DNA of 64,000 bases from Caldinitratiruptor microaerophilus (GCF_025999835.1 NZ_AP025628.1:2480001-2544000); one strand, 5' to 3'; counted from the first letter of the stretch, positions 34,486-44,212 are shown. The notes: generated by a model from the letters alone, not told the origin. Numbers and translations are program-made.

Positions 34486-35153
34486 CCCCATGCCTCCTCT
34501 TCCACCGCCGCCCCTTCCAGGCGATGCCGAAGTTCGGTCCGCACCAGGTCCGCCAGAGCGCCGTCGGGCATCTCCTCCAGGAGGGCCTGCACCTCATTCG
34601 GCGATGCAAGCCGGGCCACGGCGCCGGCCAGGGCGAAGCGCACCCAGTCCTCCCGCTCTTCGGCCAGGCGTTGGACGAGGTGCTGCGCCGCGCCCCTGCA
34701 TCCGAGGGCCGCCACGGCGGCAGCGGCCGCTGCACGCACCACCGGATCGGGATCGTCAAGAACGGCCTCCAGCGCAGGGCAAGCTTCCACGTAGGTCCCC
34801 TGAGCGAGTACCTCGGCTGCCATTTTCCTCAGCTCCCGGTCGGGATGCCCCAGCAGTTCCACCAGTACGGGGCCGGCCGTACGACCGAGACCGATCAGGA
34901 CATCCAGAGCGACGCTGCGGGGTCGGACTTCTTCGTGAGCAAGCAGAGGCACCACGGCTCGGGCCGCTGCCTCGCCGCCGATGCGGAGGAGGCTGTGCGC
35001 AGCGGCGTCGGCCACGGCGGGCTCATCGCAGAGACCGGCGACCAGTGCCGTCAGGGCCTCCGGGACAGGGTACCGGGCCAGCTGCCGCATCGCACTGCGC
35101 CGGACCTGCACATCGCCGTTACGAGCCTGCTCAAGCAGAGACCGGAGTTCCAA
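34482..35153 (-). CDS. HEAT-repeat protein in the chemosensory operon
   Basis: A 223-residue helical-repeat protein. Repeats of 30-odd residues are visible: RRSAMRQLARYPVPEALTAL, AVADAAAHSLLRIGGEAAAR, RPRSVALDVLIGLGRTAGPV, LRKMAAEVLAQGTYVEACPA, VVRAAAAAAVAALGCRGAAQ. HEAT/PBS-lyase repeats act as protein-binding scaffolds. The TTG at 35153 with GGGGAG upstream starts inside the end of cheA (23-base overlap), and the stop overlaps cheR, so it is tightly embedded. It is not a standard chemotaxis component; a role linking the split kinase proteins is possible but unproven. Confidence 0.8.
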   Translation of the reverse strand: MELRSLLEQARNGDVQVRRSAMRQLARYPVPEALTALVAGLCDEPAVADAAAHSLLRIGGEAAARAVVPLLAHEEVRPRSVALDVLIGLGRTAGPVLVELLGHPDRELRKMAAEVLAQGTYVEACPALEAVLDDPDPVVRAAAAAAVAALGCRGAAQHLVQRLAEEREDWVRFALAGAVARLASPNEVQALLEEMPDGALADLVRTELRHRLEGAAVEEEAWG

Positions 35154-36882
35154 CTTCGACGGCTCCCCTCGTTTGCGTCCGCTGAGGTAGGAGGGTAGAG
35201 GGATCGAGCACCAGCGCCACCCTGCCGTCGGCCAGGATGGCTGCACCGGCAACCCCCGGCAACCGGCCCACGTAGTCTCCCAGGGGCTTCACCACCACAT
35301 CGCCCAGCCCCAGGGGCTGGTCCACCAGGAGGGCAAGCTCCTGCCCGTCGGCTCGCACCAACAGGGCGCTGGCGCCGGTGCCTTCTTCCTGCCACCACAG
35401 GCGCGCCAGTTCGACCAGCGGCACCAGGCGGTCTTGGTAGCGCAGGGCGGCCCCCCACAGCACGCGGTTTTCTGCGGTGATGCGCACCAGGCCGGTCAGA
35501 CTGGACATGGGCACCGCCACGGTCTGGTCGCCCACCTGGGCCAGCATGACCTGGAGGATGGATACGGTCAGCGGCAGGCGAATCGTGACGCGCGTCCCCC
35601 GGCCGGCAACGCTGTGCAGGTGCACGCTCCCCCGCAGCTGCTCCACGCTGGCCTTCACGACGTCCATGCCGACGCCGCGGCCGGAGATGTCGGTCACCTC
35701 GGAGGTCGTGGAGAACCCTGGCTGAAACACGAGTTGGAGGACTTCCTGGTCGGTCAAGGCCGTCAGAGCTTCCGGAGCGATGAGCCCCTTCTCCACTGCC
35801 TTGGCACGGATGCGTGTCACGTCCATCCCCCGGCCGTCGTCCTCCACCTCGATGAGCACCTCGTCGCCCTGGTCGAACGCCCGGAGCGTGATGGTGCCCG
35901 TTTCTGGTTTGCCAGCCCGGCGGCGTTCGTCTGGAGGTTCGATGCCGTGATCGGCCGCGTTGCGGACGAGGTGGAGGAGCGGTGCAACCATCTCCTCGAC
36001 GATCGCCTTGTCCAGCATGGTGTCCTCACCCTCACGACGGAGGGTGAGCGGCTTGCCGGTTGCAGCTGCGAGCTCACGCACCAACCGGGTGAACCGCCGG
36101 AACATCGTGCCCACGGGCACCATGCGCAGTTCGGTGGACAACTCTTGGAGCTGGCCGGATACGGCCGACAGCTTGCCAACCGAACGGCGGAGCTCCTGAG
36201 TCAGCCGGCGGCCCTCCCCTTCCGTACAGATCGCTTCCAGGCGAGTCGCCAGGTTGACTAGGTGTGCCTTTTCTACCGCCAGTTCACCCACGAGGTTGCT
36301 CAGCGCCTCCAGTCGCTCCAGGTCCACCCGAATGGTGCGCTGGTCGGCAGCAAGGTCAGCGGCCTGTTCCGTAGCGTCACGGCCCCTCTCCCCGCCTTGC
36401 GGAGTCGGCCCGGGCAAAGCTGCCGACTTCGACGGGCTGAGCACCGCCTCCGGCGGCACCTCCCGCACGGCGTCCAGTTCCCCTGGCGCCACCGCTTGCC
36501 GAACCGCCGCCTCTATGCGTTCCCACGGCGCATTCGTACGCACCGCCAGCCAGAAGCGAGTCAACTCCCCGTCATCCGCGATCACGAAATTGGGCCGGAA
36601 CGCGGTGATCTCGCCCAGTTCCAGAACCACGGAGTAGATCTGGTTGGCGCGGATACCGCGGAATGACACGCCGCTCGCGAAGGTCACTTCGATCCCCACG
36701 TCCCGGGGGGCGACCTCCCCTGCATCGGGTAACGAGCGCGCGGGTTCTCGCTCCGACCCCGACGACGGGGTTCCCCCGCCCCCCGCGTTGGCCCGTAGCA
36801 GGGATTCCGCCGGCCGGCCGCTCCACCACAGCGTCGCTAGCGAAAGAAACCCGTGATAAAGAAATGCCTGGAGCCACTTCAT
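35131..36882 (-). CDS. cheA: CheA-type histidine kinase lacking the phosphoacceptor (Hpt) domain
   Basis: A 583-residue chemotaxis kinase. After an unrecognised N-terminal 60 residues comes a P2-like domain (VTFASGVSFRGIRANQIYSV), the P3 dimerisation helices, the P4 kinase (HLVRNAADHGIE, DDGRGMD, FSTTSEVTDISGRGVGMDVV) and a C-terminal P5 CheW-like domain. No P1 domain or HTLKG-type motif is present, so it cannot autophosphorylate in the normal way; its substrate His is probably on the Hpt-CheW protein at 32431. The start ATG overlaps the cheB stop (ATGA). Confidence 0.9.
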   Translation of the reverse strand: MKWLQAFLYHGFLSLATLWWSGRPAESLLRANAGGGGTPSSGSEREPARSLPDAGEVAPRDVGIEVTFASGVSFRGIRANQIYSVVLELGEITAFRPNFVIADDGELTRFWLAVRTNAPWERIEAAVRQAVAPGELDAVREVPPEAVLSPSKSAALPGPTPQGGERGRDATEQAADLAADQRTIRVDLERLEALSNLVGELAVEKAHLVNLATRLEAICTEGEGRRLTQELRRSVGKLSAVSGQLQELSTELRMVPVGTMFRRFTRLVRELAAATGKPLTLRREGEDTMLDKAIVEEMVAPLLHLVRNAADHGIEPPDERRRAGKPETGTITLRAFDQGDEVLIEVEDDGRGMDVTRIRAKAVEKGLIAPEALTALTDQEVLQLVFQPGFSTTSEVTDISGRGVGMDVVKASVEQLRGSVHLHSVAGRGTRVTIRLPLTVSILQVMLAQVGDQTVAVPMSSLTGLVRITAENRVLWGAALRYQDRLVPLVELARLWWQEEGTGASALLVRADGQELALLVDQPLGLGDVVVKPLGDYVGRLPGVAGAAILADGRVALVLDPSTLLPQRTQTRGAVEVGTPVSA

Positions 36883-37961
36883 CGGCGACTGGTTACCCCT
36901 TCGACTATGGCCTCGGCGATCTGGTAATGAGGCAGGACGACCTCGGCAGCCGCTTCTTCGATGGCCGCCGCCGGCATACCGAAGATGACGGCTGTCTCCT
37001 CTGACTCGGCGATGGTGTGCCCGCCTGCCAGACGAATGGCCTTCATGCCAGCCGCTCCGTCACGCCCCATGCCCGTCATCAGCACCCCCACCGCGCCGGT
37101 GCCGTACACGCGGGCTACGGACGTCATCATCACATCCACGGAGGGGCGGAACAGCGCGTTGGCCGGCTCCGCGGTGAGTTTGACCCGCGGCCACCCCCCG
37201 GCCCGCAGCGGTGGAATGACCACGAGGTGCACGTCACCGGGGGCCAGGTAAATGGTACCGGGCAGCAGTTCTTCCCCGTCTTCCGCCACCTTGCAGCGCA
37301 GGGGACAAACCTGATCGATGCGGGCCGCATAGCTCCGAATGAACTGCGCGGGCATGTGCTGCACATACACCACCGGGGCTGGCAAGTCGGCCGGAAGCCG
37401 GGCCAGCATCTCCACCACGTTGCGCGGGCCACCGGTCGAGGCTCCCAGCGCCACACACCGCCGTACCCCCGGCAGGGCGGCCGGGTCGGCAGGGCGACGC
37501 GGGGGGCGCCCCGCCGACCCCGGCACGGAAGTCCCTCCTCGCCGCAGGCGGGCGCGGGCCGCCGCGATGACCCGGGCGGCCAGGTCTCGCTCCTGATCCC
37601 GCAGGTCCAACCCTTGGCTCCCGCTTAACTTGGGAATGCAGTCCACCGCACCGGCCTCCAGGCAGGCCAGGGTGATGGGGGCGGCCTCCTGGGTACGGGC
37701 ACTCACCATCACGACCGGCGTCGGGCAGCGAGCCATGATGGTCTTGAGCGTGGTCAGCCCGTCCTGACGGGGCATGTCCACATCCAGGGTGACCACGTCT
37801 GGGCGCAGGCCCAGAACCATCTCCACGGCCTCTGCCCCGTCGCGGGCCATTCCCACCACTTCGCAGCCGTGGCGAACCAGTATGTCCCGCAAGATGCGCC
37901 GGGAGAAAGCCGAGTCATCCACGATCAGGACCCGAACCCGGCTCGGCCCGGTCACCCTCAT
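36879..37961 (-). CDS. cheB: chemotaxis protein-glutamate methylesterase/deamidase CheB
   Basis: Removes receptor methyl groups when phosphorylated. An N-terminal receiver (LIVDDSAFSRR, phospho-Asp in VVTLDVDMPRQDG, Lys in CIPK) is joined by a linker to the methylesterase domain with the catalytic triad Ser in ALGASTGGPRN, His in VQHMP and Asp in MTGMGRDGAAGM. It is 360 residues, full length. It overlaps cheD and cheA by 4 bases each, which indicates translational coupling in the order cheD-cheB-cheA. Confidence 0.95.
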   Translation of the reverse strand: MRVTGPSRVRVLIVDDSAFSRRILRDILVRHGCEVVGMARDGAEAVEMVLGLRPDVVTLDVDMPRQDGLTTLKTIMARCPTPVVMVSARTQEAAPITLACLEAGAVDCIPKLSGSQGLDLRDQERDLAARVIAAARARLRRGGTSVPGSAGRPPRRPADPAALPGVRRCVALGASTGGPRNVVEMLARLPADLPAPVVYVQHMPAQFIRSYAARIDQVCPLRCKVAEDGEELLPGTIYLAPGDVHLVVIPPLRAGGWPRVKLTAEPANALFRPSVDVMMTSVARVYGTGAVGVLMTGMGRDGAAGMKAIRLAGGHTIAESEETAVIFGMPAAAIEEAAAEVVLPHYQIAEAIVEGVTSRR

Positions 37962-38452
37962 GCCCCACCACGGCCCGCAGGGAAGTGGACCGATGTATGG
38001 CCAGTGGCCACCTCGATGCGCAAGCGCCTGGGGCTGGACCCCCCCACGTCCTCGGTCACCACCGGGATGCCGAGTGCTTCAAGAACCTCCTTAGCCGCAG
38101 CGACATTCCACGATCCGACATCATAGACCGGGTCGGTGACACCCCGGAACATGTTCCCTCCACCGGCCAGATGAGCCACGACGCGCTCGGGCGAGGCTCC
38201 CAGCGTTACCATCTCGGCCAAGGCGGCTGGGATCGCGAAATCGGCGCACCGTTCCGGCACCCCGCCAGGAAACCGGCTCTCGCGATCCAGGAGGATGTGG
38301 CACAGCCCCGCTACGCGCGCTTCTGGATCGTAGAGGGCCACGGCGACGCACGAGCCCAGACTGCTGGTTTCCAACGCCACTTCCGCATCCCGGCTGGCGC
38401 GGAATTGACCCATGCGCACCTCGACGGTGCGTAACCCGCTCGCCACCGTCAC
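37958..38452 (-). CDS. cheD: chemoreceptor glutamine deamidase CheD
   Basis: Deamidates receptor glutamines and, in Bacillus, is modulated by CheC. The catalytic Cys is in LGSCVAVALYD and the His in AGLCHILLD; GGGNMF and GIPVVTEDVGG are further family motifs. It is 164 residues. The GTG start at 38452 overlaps the cheW stop, and the stop overlaps cheB. No cheC is present in the island, so any CheC-like control of CheD would need a gene elsewhere. Confidence 0.94.
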   Translation of the reverse strand: MTVASGLRTVEVRMGQFRASRDAEVALETSSLGSCVAVALYDPEARVAGLCHILLDRESRFPGGVPERCADFAIPAALAEMVTLGASPERVVAHLAGGGNMFRGVTDPVYDVGSWNVAAAKEVLEALGIPVVTEDVGGSSPRRLRIEVATGHTSVHFPAGRGGA

Positions 38453-38985
38453 GCCTCCTGAACGGCGGCCTCAGCCATCCGACCGATGCCCGCGATCTCT
38501 TCTTCAGAGAAGATGCGGTCCAGGTCCAACAGAATGAGCAGTCGCTTGTCCACACGGCCGATCCCCTTGAGAAACCGGGCATCGATGCCCGCCACGATCC
38601 GGGGTGGCGGTTCGATCGCGCTGTTGGGCAGCCGCAGCACCTCGGTGATGGAGTCCACGATCAGCCCCAGGGTCATGTCGGCGAGGTTGATCACCACGAT
38701 ACGGCTCGTGGCGTCGTGCTCCCGAGACTCCAGGTGGAACCGGCGGCGTAGGTCCACGACCGGCAGCACCTTGCCCCGCAGATCCATGATGCCCTCGACG
38801 AAGGGGGGAGCACCCGGCACGCGGACGATGTTGCCCACGCGGATGATCTCCTGGACCTGCATGATGTCCACGCCATACTCCTCGTTGTCCACCTTGAAGG
38901 TCACCAACTGTACCTCGTCGGCAAGCAACTCGCCGTCTTCCTGGTCCACAACGGCCGCCTGAGCCCGGTTCCGGAGATCCGTCAT
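38449..38985 (-). CDS. cheW: chemotaxis coupling protein CheW
   Basis: Couples receptors to the kinase. A CheW fold is clear: VQLVTFKVDNEEYGVDIMQV, EIIRVGNIVRVPGAPPFVEG, MDLRGKVLPVVDLRRRF and TLGLIVDSITEVLRL. The protein is 178 residues with short N- and C-terminal extensions. GAAAGGGG precedes the ATG at 38985, 18 bases after the tandem-tip MCP. With the P5 domains of CheA and the Hpt-CheW protein, the operon encodes three different CheW-like domains that could compete for receptor sites. Confidence 0.94.
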   Translation of the reverse strand: MTDLRNRAQAAVVDQEDGELLADEVQLVTFKVDNEEYGVDIMQVQEIIRVGNIVRVPGAPPFVEGIMDLRGKVLPVVDLRRRFHLESREHDATSRIVVINLADMTLGLIVDSITEVLRLPNSAIEPPPRIVAGIDARFLKGIGRVDKRLLILLDLDRIFSEEEIAGIGRMAEAAVQEA

Positions 38986-39003
38986 GGTCCGCCAACCCCT
39001 TTC

Positions 39004-40890
39004 TCATCCCTGGTAAAGTTGCTCAGCGGTGTTACTGATCTCTTCCACAGCCCGAGCCAGCTCGGCCATTCCGCGGGCGTTTTCCTCCGCCGCCTTCGAA
39101 GCCTCGGACGTGTTCTGGGCGATGTTCTCCGCCGCCTTGGCGATCTGACCCACGGCTGCCAACGCCTCCTGCACGTTGGTCAGCGACGTTTCCGCCTGAG
39201 CGGTGATAGCCTGTACGCCCTCGTACACGACCTTCATGTCCCGTTCGATCGTCTGGAGGCTCGTGGTGGTCCGCTTGGCGTCCTCCACCTGGCGCCGGGC
39301 GGCAACACCCGCTTCCTCGATGTCGCGCGCCACTACCAGGATCTGGTCTTGAATGTCCCGCACCACTGTCTTGATCTTGTCCGCCGCCTCGGCCGATTCC
39401 CGGGCCAGGGAACGCACGTCCCCCGCGACGACGGCGAACCCCTTGCCGTGCTTGCCGGCACGCGCCGCCTCGATGGCGCCGTTGAGCGCCAGCAGGTTCG
39501 TCTGGATCGTCACGTTGACGATGGTGTCCACGATCTTGTCGATCTTGCGCGCCCGGTCCTGGAGCGTCTTGATATTGCCGGCCGCCTTGAGGTTTTCTTC
39601 AGCGGCTCGATTGATCGCGGCGATGAAGTTGTCCACGTCCACCTTGTTCTTCGCCAGGAGGTCCGACAGCTTGCGCACGTCTTCTTCGGAAGCCCGGGCG
39701 TTGTCGAGGATGACCCGGGCGTTCGCTTCGATCTGGCGGGCCCCGGCCAAGGCCTGCTGTGCCGCTGAGGACTGCTGCTGCGCCGCAGAGTTGATCTGCT
39801 GAAGGGACGCCATGATCTGCTGTGCGGCGCTGTTGGACTGCTGGATGGTGGCGCTCAGCTCGGCAGCGGCACTGGCCACCTCCTGGCCGGCCTTCCCGCC
39901 CTCGCTCGTGTGCTTGAGCTCGTCCGCCATCTGGGCCAGGTCATCGGCTGCCGAACTGATCTCCCCCAGCGCCTTGTTCTGTTCGGCCACCGCCTGCGCT
40001 GCCTGCCGGGTGGCGGTGCTGGCCTGTTCGGCGGCACCGCTGATTTGTTGCGCGCCTTGGCGCATCTCAGCAGCCGCCTTGGCCGCCTGCGCCGACTGGT
40101 CGTTGACCTGCTGGAAACCGTCCATGACATGGGCCATGCTGTTGGCGATCACGTCGAGGCTTTCGGCGATGGCCTTTCCCTTTTCCACCTCGGCAGCGGC
40201 TGCCCGGCCGATCTGGGTGACGTCTTCGGTCACCCGGCGCACGTCTTCCTGGATGGTGGCGATCAGTTCCTTGATCTCCTTGGCCGCCGAGGCCGACGTC
40301 TCAGCCAGGGTGCGGACCTCGTCAGCCACCACGGCGAACCCCAAACCGTGCTTGCCCGCGCGCGCCGCCTCGATGGCCGCGTTGAAGGCGAGGAGGTTCG
40401 TCTGGTCTGCGATGGCTTCCACCGTCTGCACGATCTGGCCGATCTCCGCGGACTGCCGTTCCAGCTCCGTGATGTTCTCCGCCGACTTCAGGTTGGTCTC
40501 CGCTGCGGCGTTGACGCCCTCGATGAGCTTCTGGATGTCGCGAGTCGTGTCTGCCACCACGTCACGTAGCGCTTCCATCCGGCGCAAGGAAGCTTCGGCG
40601 GCCCTGCCGGCCTCGACAGCGTTCGTCTCCACCACCTGGGCGTTCTTCAGGCTTTGGTGGGCCGCGCTCGCCGCTTCCTGTGCGGCAGAAGCGATGCCCT
40701 GCATGAGAGAGTCCAGGGATTCCGTGGCCGCCTTCGCCTGCTGGACACCGCTGGCCAGCTCGGCGGTGGCCGCCGCCAACCGCTGGGCGGCCGCCGCGCG
40801 ACGGCGCTGATCGCGTTCCCTGCGCTGGTCCTGGCCCGCAGCCTGTTTGGCGCCTACCCCGTTCACGGTGCGTACTTGAACCGCCATCAT
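39004..40890 (-). CDS. soluble MCP with two tandem signalling tips
   Basis: A 628-residue cytosolic chemoreceptor-like protein with no transmembrane segment or recognisable sensor domain; it begins with a basic Arg/Gln-rich stretch. Two complete MCP hairpin tips are present: [20 protein letters not shown] (about 164-183) and [20 protein letters not shown] (about 464-483), exactly 300 residues apart and each flanked by long coiled coil. This looks like an internal duplication of the signalling domain. It is the first gene of the che operon, with GGGAGGT before ATG ATG (40890 or 40887) and a sigma-A promoter at 40940-40968. Confidence 0.92.
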   Translation of the reverse strand: MMAVQVRTVNGVGAKQAAGQDQRRERDQRRRAAAAQRLAAATAELASGVQQAKAATESLDSLMQGIASAAQEAASAAHQSLKNAQVVETNAVEAGRAAEASLRRMEALRDVVADTTRDIQKLIEGVNAAAETNLKSAENITELERQSAEIGQIVQTVEAIADQTNLLAFNAAIEAARAGKHGLGFAVVADEVRTLAETSASAAKEIKELIATIQEDVRRVTEDVTQIGRAAAAEVEKGKAIAESLDVIANSMAHVMDGFQQVNDQSAQAAKAAAEMRQGAQQISGAAEQASTATRQAAQAVAEQNKALGEISSAADDLAQMADELKHTSEGGKAGQEVASAAAELSATIQQSNSAAQQIMASLQQINSAAQQQSSAAQQALAGARQIEANARVILDNARASEEDVRKLSDLLAKNKVDVDNFIAAINRAAEENLKAAGNIKTLQDRARKIDKIVDTIVNVTIQTNLLALNGAIEAARAGKHGKGFAVVAGDVRSLARESAEAADKIKTVVRDIQDQILVVARDIEEAGVAARRQVEDAKRTTTSLQTIERDMKVVYEGVQAITAQAETSLTNVQEALAAVGQIAKAAENIAQNTSEASKAAEENARGMAELARAVEEISNTAEQLYQG

Positions 40891-40939
40891 CCAGACCTCC
40901 CTGGTTCACGATCTATTGATGAACGGTGAAACGGACAGG

Positions 40940-40968
40940 AAGTTACCCTAATGGTGCGCTTCCGTCAA
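40940..40968 (-). promoter_or_regulatory. sigma-A promoter of the chemosensory operon
   Basis: Minus strand: TTGACG (40963-40968), a 17-base spacer, TAACTT (40940-40945), about 50 bases before the first gene. The start region also has ATCAATAGATC at about 40910-40920. Confidence 0.6.
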
Positions 40969-40974
40969 TTCAAC

Positions 40975-42007
40975 GTACGCAACTGCCAACGCATGTACAT
41001 GTGATTTCATGAGGGTAGAAGCTGATCACCCGGGGACACACCATGCCGGTGGTTGCATCATGCACCGGGAAGTTCTGGCGGGCCACACGAGCAGAACGAG
41101 CTCCTGCTGTGTGATCAGACAGGTCCGGCATCCTTATTGTCTTCCCTGATACTTACACAAAAGGTCATTACCATACGGGTGATACGGTCAACACCAGCCC
41201 CCACGAGCAATCGCCACAGGAGGAACGCTCAACGCCCTGCAACGATTCGGAATACACTACCCCCAGCGCCCTCCGGGTGATCTCGGGTCCGAAAGCCGAC
41301 AAGGCGGGTGAGGCGCGCGGACATGTACGCCCGAAGCTTGCAACGCCGGGCTGGGTCTCGCCGGGCAGCAAGACGGACGCAAGAAAATCGAATAGGTGTT
41401 TTCCAATAGTTTCTGGTGGCCTTGTGCGATGACCTCGGAGTCAACGCGATCCCGGACCCGAAATCAAGGGCAGACGAAGTGGAGCAGCGGCGGACCACAC
41501 GTTGGCAGCCAGACATCAGCGACACCCCTGTTGCCCCGCCTCCGGGAACGAGGAGCAAAGGACGAAGGATGTCGCCCCCTTTGAAGTTCCCTCACAAACG
41601 CGGATCTTTCTCTATTTCTAAAAGGTCATGGTAACGGGCCGGGAGCGTCCCCATAGCTCCCACATGGTTGTTGCCACCGAAGTTCCGTCCGACCTCCGGC
41701 GAGGAACAAGTACGTCGCGGAACGCACAGAAGACAGGACAGCCGTGGCTTCAGACCAGGAACCCCCTCTAGCGGTAATAGACAATACCAATGCCACATGC
41801 GTCAACCCATTGATATTATCAATAGGTAAAATCAATGACATCTCGGCTTAGCCATTGGCTATTTCTATTGCGCGCGGGCGTTTGACAAGGCGTCATAAAG
41901 ACATCAACGCCACCCGCATGACAAGCCCCCAGACCCAGAGAACGAGCCCTGGACCCGGGGGAGGTGTAGAGCAACACGTATCCCGGTATCTTGTCAACGC
42001 CGGCCGA
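40975..42007. other. about 1.0 kb region without a supported gene
   Basis: The largest gene-free stretch in the window. All frames are short, lack ribosome sites and show mixed codon use. The right part (41770-41875) is AT-rich with a perfect palindrome. The rest could be decayed coding DNA or hold small RNAs; I cannot support either. Confidence 0.5.
41809..41823. repeat. AT-rich perfect palindrome ATTGATA-T-TATCAAT
   Basis: A perfect 7-bp inverted repeat around a central T, followed by ATCAATG (41831-41837) and GCCATTGGC (41851-41859). Similar ATCAAT/ATTGA boxes occur at 15545-15603 and 44710-44741. It is probably a regulator binding site. Confidence 0.45.
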
Positions 42008-42196
42008 TCACCCACATCCCGGACACTGGTGATTCCGTCGGAGAACTCGCCCGGCAGCCTCCCCCCGACCGGCCAACAGCGTCGAGAGGCCCATGACACG
42101 GCCATGGCGCTCGCGGTCCATCCAGAACACCACGACCTGCTTCGTCACGTCTACGCAACGCCTCCCGTTCCGCACCCGGGACAGCGGTTTCGCCAC
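42008..42196 (-). CDS. possible small protein downstream of the riboswitch-controlled MCP
   Basis: A 62-residue frame starting at GTG 42196, 15 bases after the MCP stop, with CAGGAGT about 9 bases upstream. It encodes RNGRRCVDVTKQVVVFWMDR and ends CPGCG. The basic start followed by beta-strand-like sequence recalls a PilZ fragment only faintly (an RxxxR is present, the DxSxxG is not), so I assign no family. It could be coexpressed with the MCP. Confidence 0.35.
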   Translation of the reverse strand: MAKPLSRVRNGRRCVDVTKQVVVFWMDRERHGRVMGLSTLLAGRGEAAGRVLRRNHQCPGCG

Positions 42197-42211
42197 CCGC
42201 CGGACTCCTGC

Positions 42212-44059
42212 TCACACCTGGAACCGGGCCACCTGCTGCTGCAGCTCCTGCGCGATCTGCGCCAGGCTCTGCGCCGACGACGCCACCTCCTCCGCCGTCG
42301 CGTTCAGTTCCTCCACCGCCGACGACACCTCTTCCGCCGCAGCGGCGTTCTCCTGCGAGATCGACGCGATCTCCTCCACCGACTTCGTCACCTGCGCCGC
42401 CCCAGCCGCCATCTCCTCCGTCGCCGCCGTGTTCTCCTCCGTCACCGCCGCCACCGCCTCGAACGCCTTCACCACGCGCTGGGTCCCCGTCCGCACCTCG
42501 GCGGCTTTCTGCGCGATCGCCTGCACGTCCCGGGTCACGCGCTCGACCGTCTCCAGCAGGGTTTGCAGCGCCCGGCCGGCCTCCGCCGCCCGCTGGCTGC
42601 CTCCCTCTGCCTCGGCCGTCGCCGCCTCCATCGCCTTCACGGCCTCCGCCGTGCGGGCCTGGATGTTCTGGATCAGGTCCGCGATCTCTTTGGCCGAGGT
42701 CGCCGACCGCTCCGCCAGCCGCCGCACCTCGTCCGCCACCACCGCGAACCCCCGCCCGTGCTCCCCCGCCCGGGCCGCCTCGATGGCCGCATTCAGCGCC
42801 AGCAGGTTCGTCTGCTCCGCAATCTCCGAGATCACCCGGGTGATCTCCCCGATCTTGTTCGACAGTTCCTCCAGGTTCCGCATCCGGCTCGCGGACTCGT
42901 CGACGGCGCTACGGATCCGCCCGATCCCCTCGACCGTCTGGCCCACCACCCGGGCGCCGTCGCGGGCCACCGTGGCCGCATGAGCCGCCCCTTCGGCCAC
43001 GCCGGTCGCGTCGGCGGCCATGGTCTCCAGAGCCCGCACCGCCTCTCCCAGCACCTGGGCCGCGTTCTGGACCTCGCCGGCCGTCTGCTGCGCCCCGGAG
43101 GCGATCTGCTGGATCGTCTGCTGGAGCTGCTCGACGGTCCGCCGCACCTCGTCCGACGCCCGGGCCTGCTCCGTGGCGCCGCTGGCCACCTGGCCCACCG
43201 CCTGCGCCGTACCCTGACTGGACTGAGCCGACTGCTCCGCAGCGGCGGACAGCTCCTCAGACGCGGCCAGGAGGGCCTGAGCCGATCCGGCGACACCCCC
43301 GATGAGCTGCCGCAAGCCTTGCACCATCCCGTTGAACGCCTGGGCCATCTCGCCGATCTCGTCCCGGGAACGCACGCGCAGCTGCTCGATGGTGAGATCG
43401 CCGTCTGCCATGCGGCGCGCGGCGCCAGCCACCGCGACCACGGGGCGCGAGATCGCCCGGGCCAGGAAGAGGGCCATCCCGGTACCGGCCGCCGCGGCCG
43501 CGATGGCCACGATGACGCTGATGCGGATCGACCGGGCTGCGACCGCCTTGGCCGAGGCGCGAACCTCGGCGACCCGGCTCTTGTAGTAGTTGATGAGATC
43601 CTCGGTAGCTGCATCGAGTGCGCTGCGCGGCTCACGGAACTCGACGACGACCTGTTGGGCCTCTTCCGCCGTGAAGCTCGTGCGGGCCATCACGCTTTCC
43701 GCCATCGCAAGCACGGAAGTGAGGCCCGCTTCGACTTGCCGGACTTTCTCCCTGGCGGTCTCCGACTCGGCAAGGGCCTGGATCTGCTGAAAGGCATCCG
43801 TGAGCTTGCCCCTTGCCTCCTCGTAGTCGTTCTTGTACTTCGGGTCCCCGGTGATGGCGTAGGCAGCGATCACGCGGCCGATTTCCGCCTGCCAGGCCTG
43901 AATCCGGCGCGTCTGGTTCATGGCCTCGTCAATCCGCTCGGTCAGCTCAGTGAACTCAGCCTCGACGTCCTTGAGGCCCACGTACCCGACGGCGGCCACA
44001 ACGCCCAGGAGAATGACGATCGCCAGAAAGCCGCTCAGGATCTTGGTCCCGATCTTCAC
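42212..44059 (-). CDS. transmembrane methyl-accepting chemotaxis protein under c-di-GMP riboswitch control
   Basis: A 615-residue chemoreceptor. TM1 is near residues 7-30 ([20 protein letters not shown]), followed by a four-helix-bundle periplasmic sensor (4HB type), TM2 near 180-205 ([20 protein letters not shown]), a HAMP domain ([18 protein letters not shown]) and a signalling domain with the tip [20 protein letters not shown]. The GTG at 44059 with GGGGAG upstream is used, since homology begins there. A c-di-GMP-I riboswitch and terminator occupy the leader, so receptor synthesis should respond to the second messenger. Confidence 0.94.
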   Translation of the reverse strand: MKIGTKILSGFLAIVILLGVVAAVGYVGLKDVEAEFTELTERIDEAMNQTRRIQAWQAEIGRVIAAYAITGDPKYKNDYEEARGKLTDAFQQIQALAESETAREKVRQVEAGLTSVLAMAESVMARTSFTAEEAQQVVVEFREPRSALDAATEDLINYYKSRVAEVRASAKAVAARSIRISVIVAIAAAAAGTGMALFLARAISRPVVAVAGAARRMADGDLTIEQLRVRSRDEIGEMAQAFNGMVQGLRQLIGGVAGSAQALLAASEELSAAAEQSAQSSQGTAQAVGQVASGATEQARASDEVRRTVEQLQQTIQQIASGAQQTAGEVQNAAQVLGEAVRALETMAADATGVAEGAAHAATVARDGARVVGQTVEGIGRIRSAVDESASRMRNLEELSNKIGEITRVISEIAEQTNLLALNAAIEAARAGEHGRGFAVVADEVRRLAERSATSAKEIADLIQNIQARTAEAVKAMEAATAEAEGGSQRAAEAGRALQTLLETVERVTRDVQAIAQKAAEVRTGTQRVVKAFEAVAAVTEENTAATEEMAAGAAQVTKSVEEIASISQENAAAAEEVSSAVEELNATAEEVASSAQSLAQIAQELQQQVARFQV

Positions 44060-44212
44060 GCTCCAACTCCCCTTCTCCGCGATGGTTCGGGGTCCCGGAT
44101 CAGGCCAGCCCCCGAGATCGGATTCGCCTTGCCGGCGAGCGCCCCACGCCGCTTCTGACCGCGGCAACGCGATCCTTTCCGTTCCCGGCGATCCGGCCGA
44201 ACGACGACACGG

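Noticed and set aside
41851-41870. Sigma-54 promoter (TTGGCTATTTCTATTGCG)
   Set aside because: The GG and GC elements are one base too far apart, no sigma-54 activator is encoded nearby, and no gene starts downstream.
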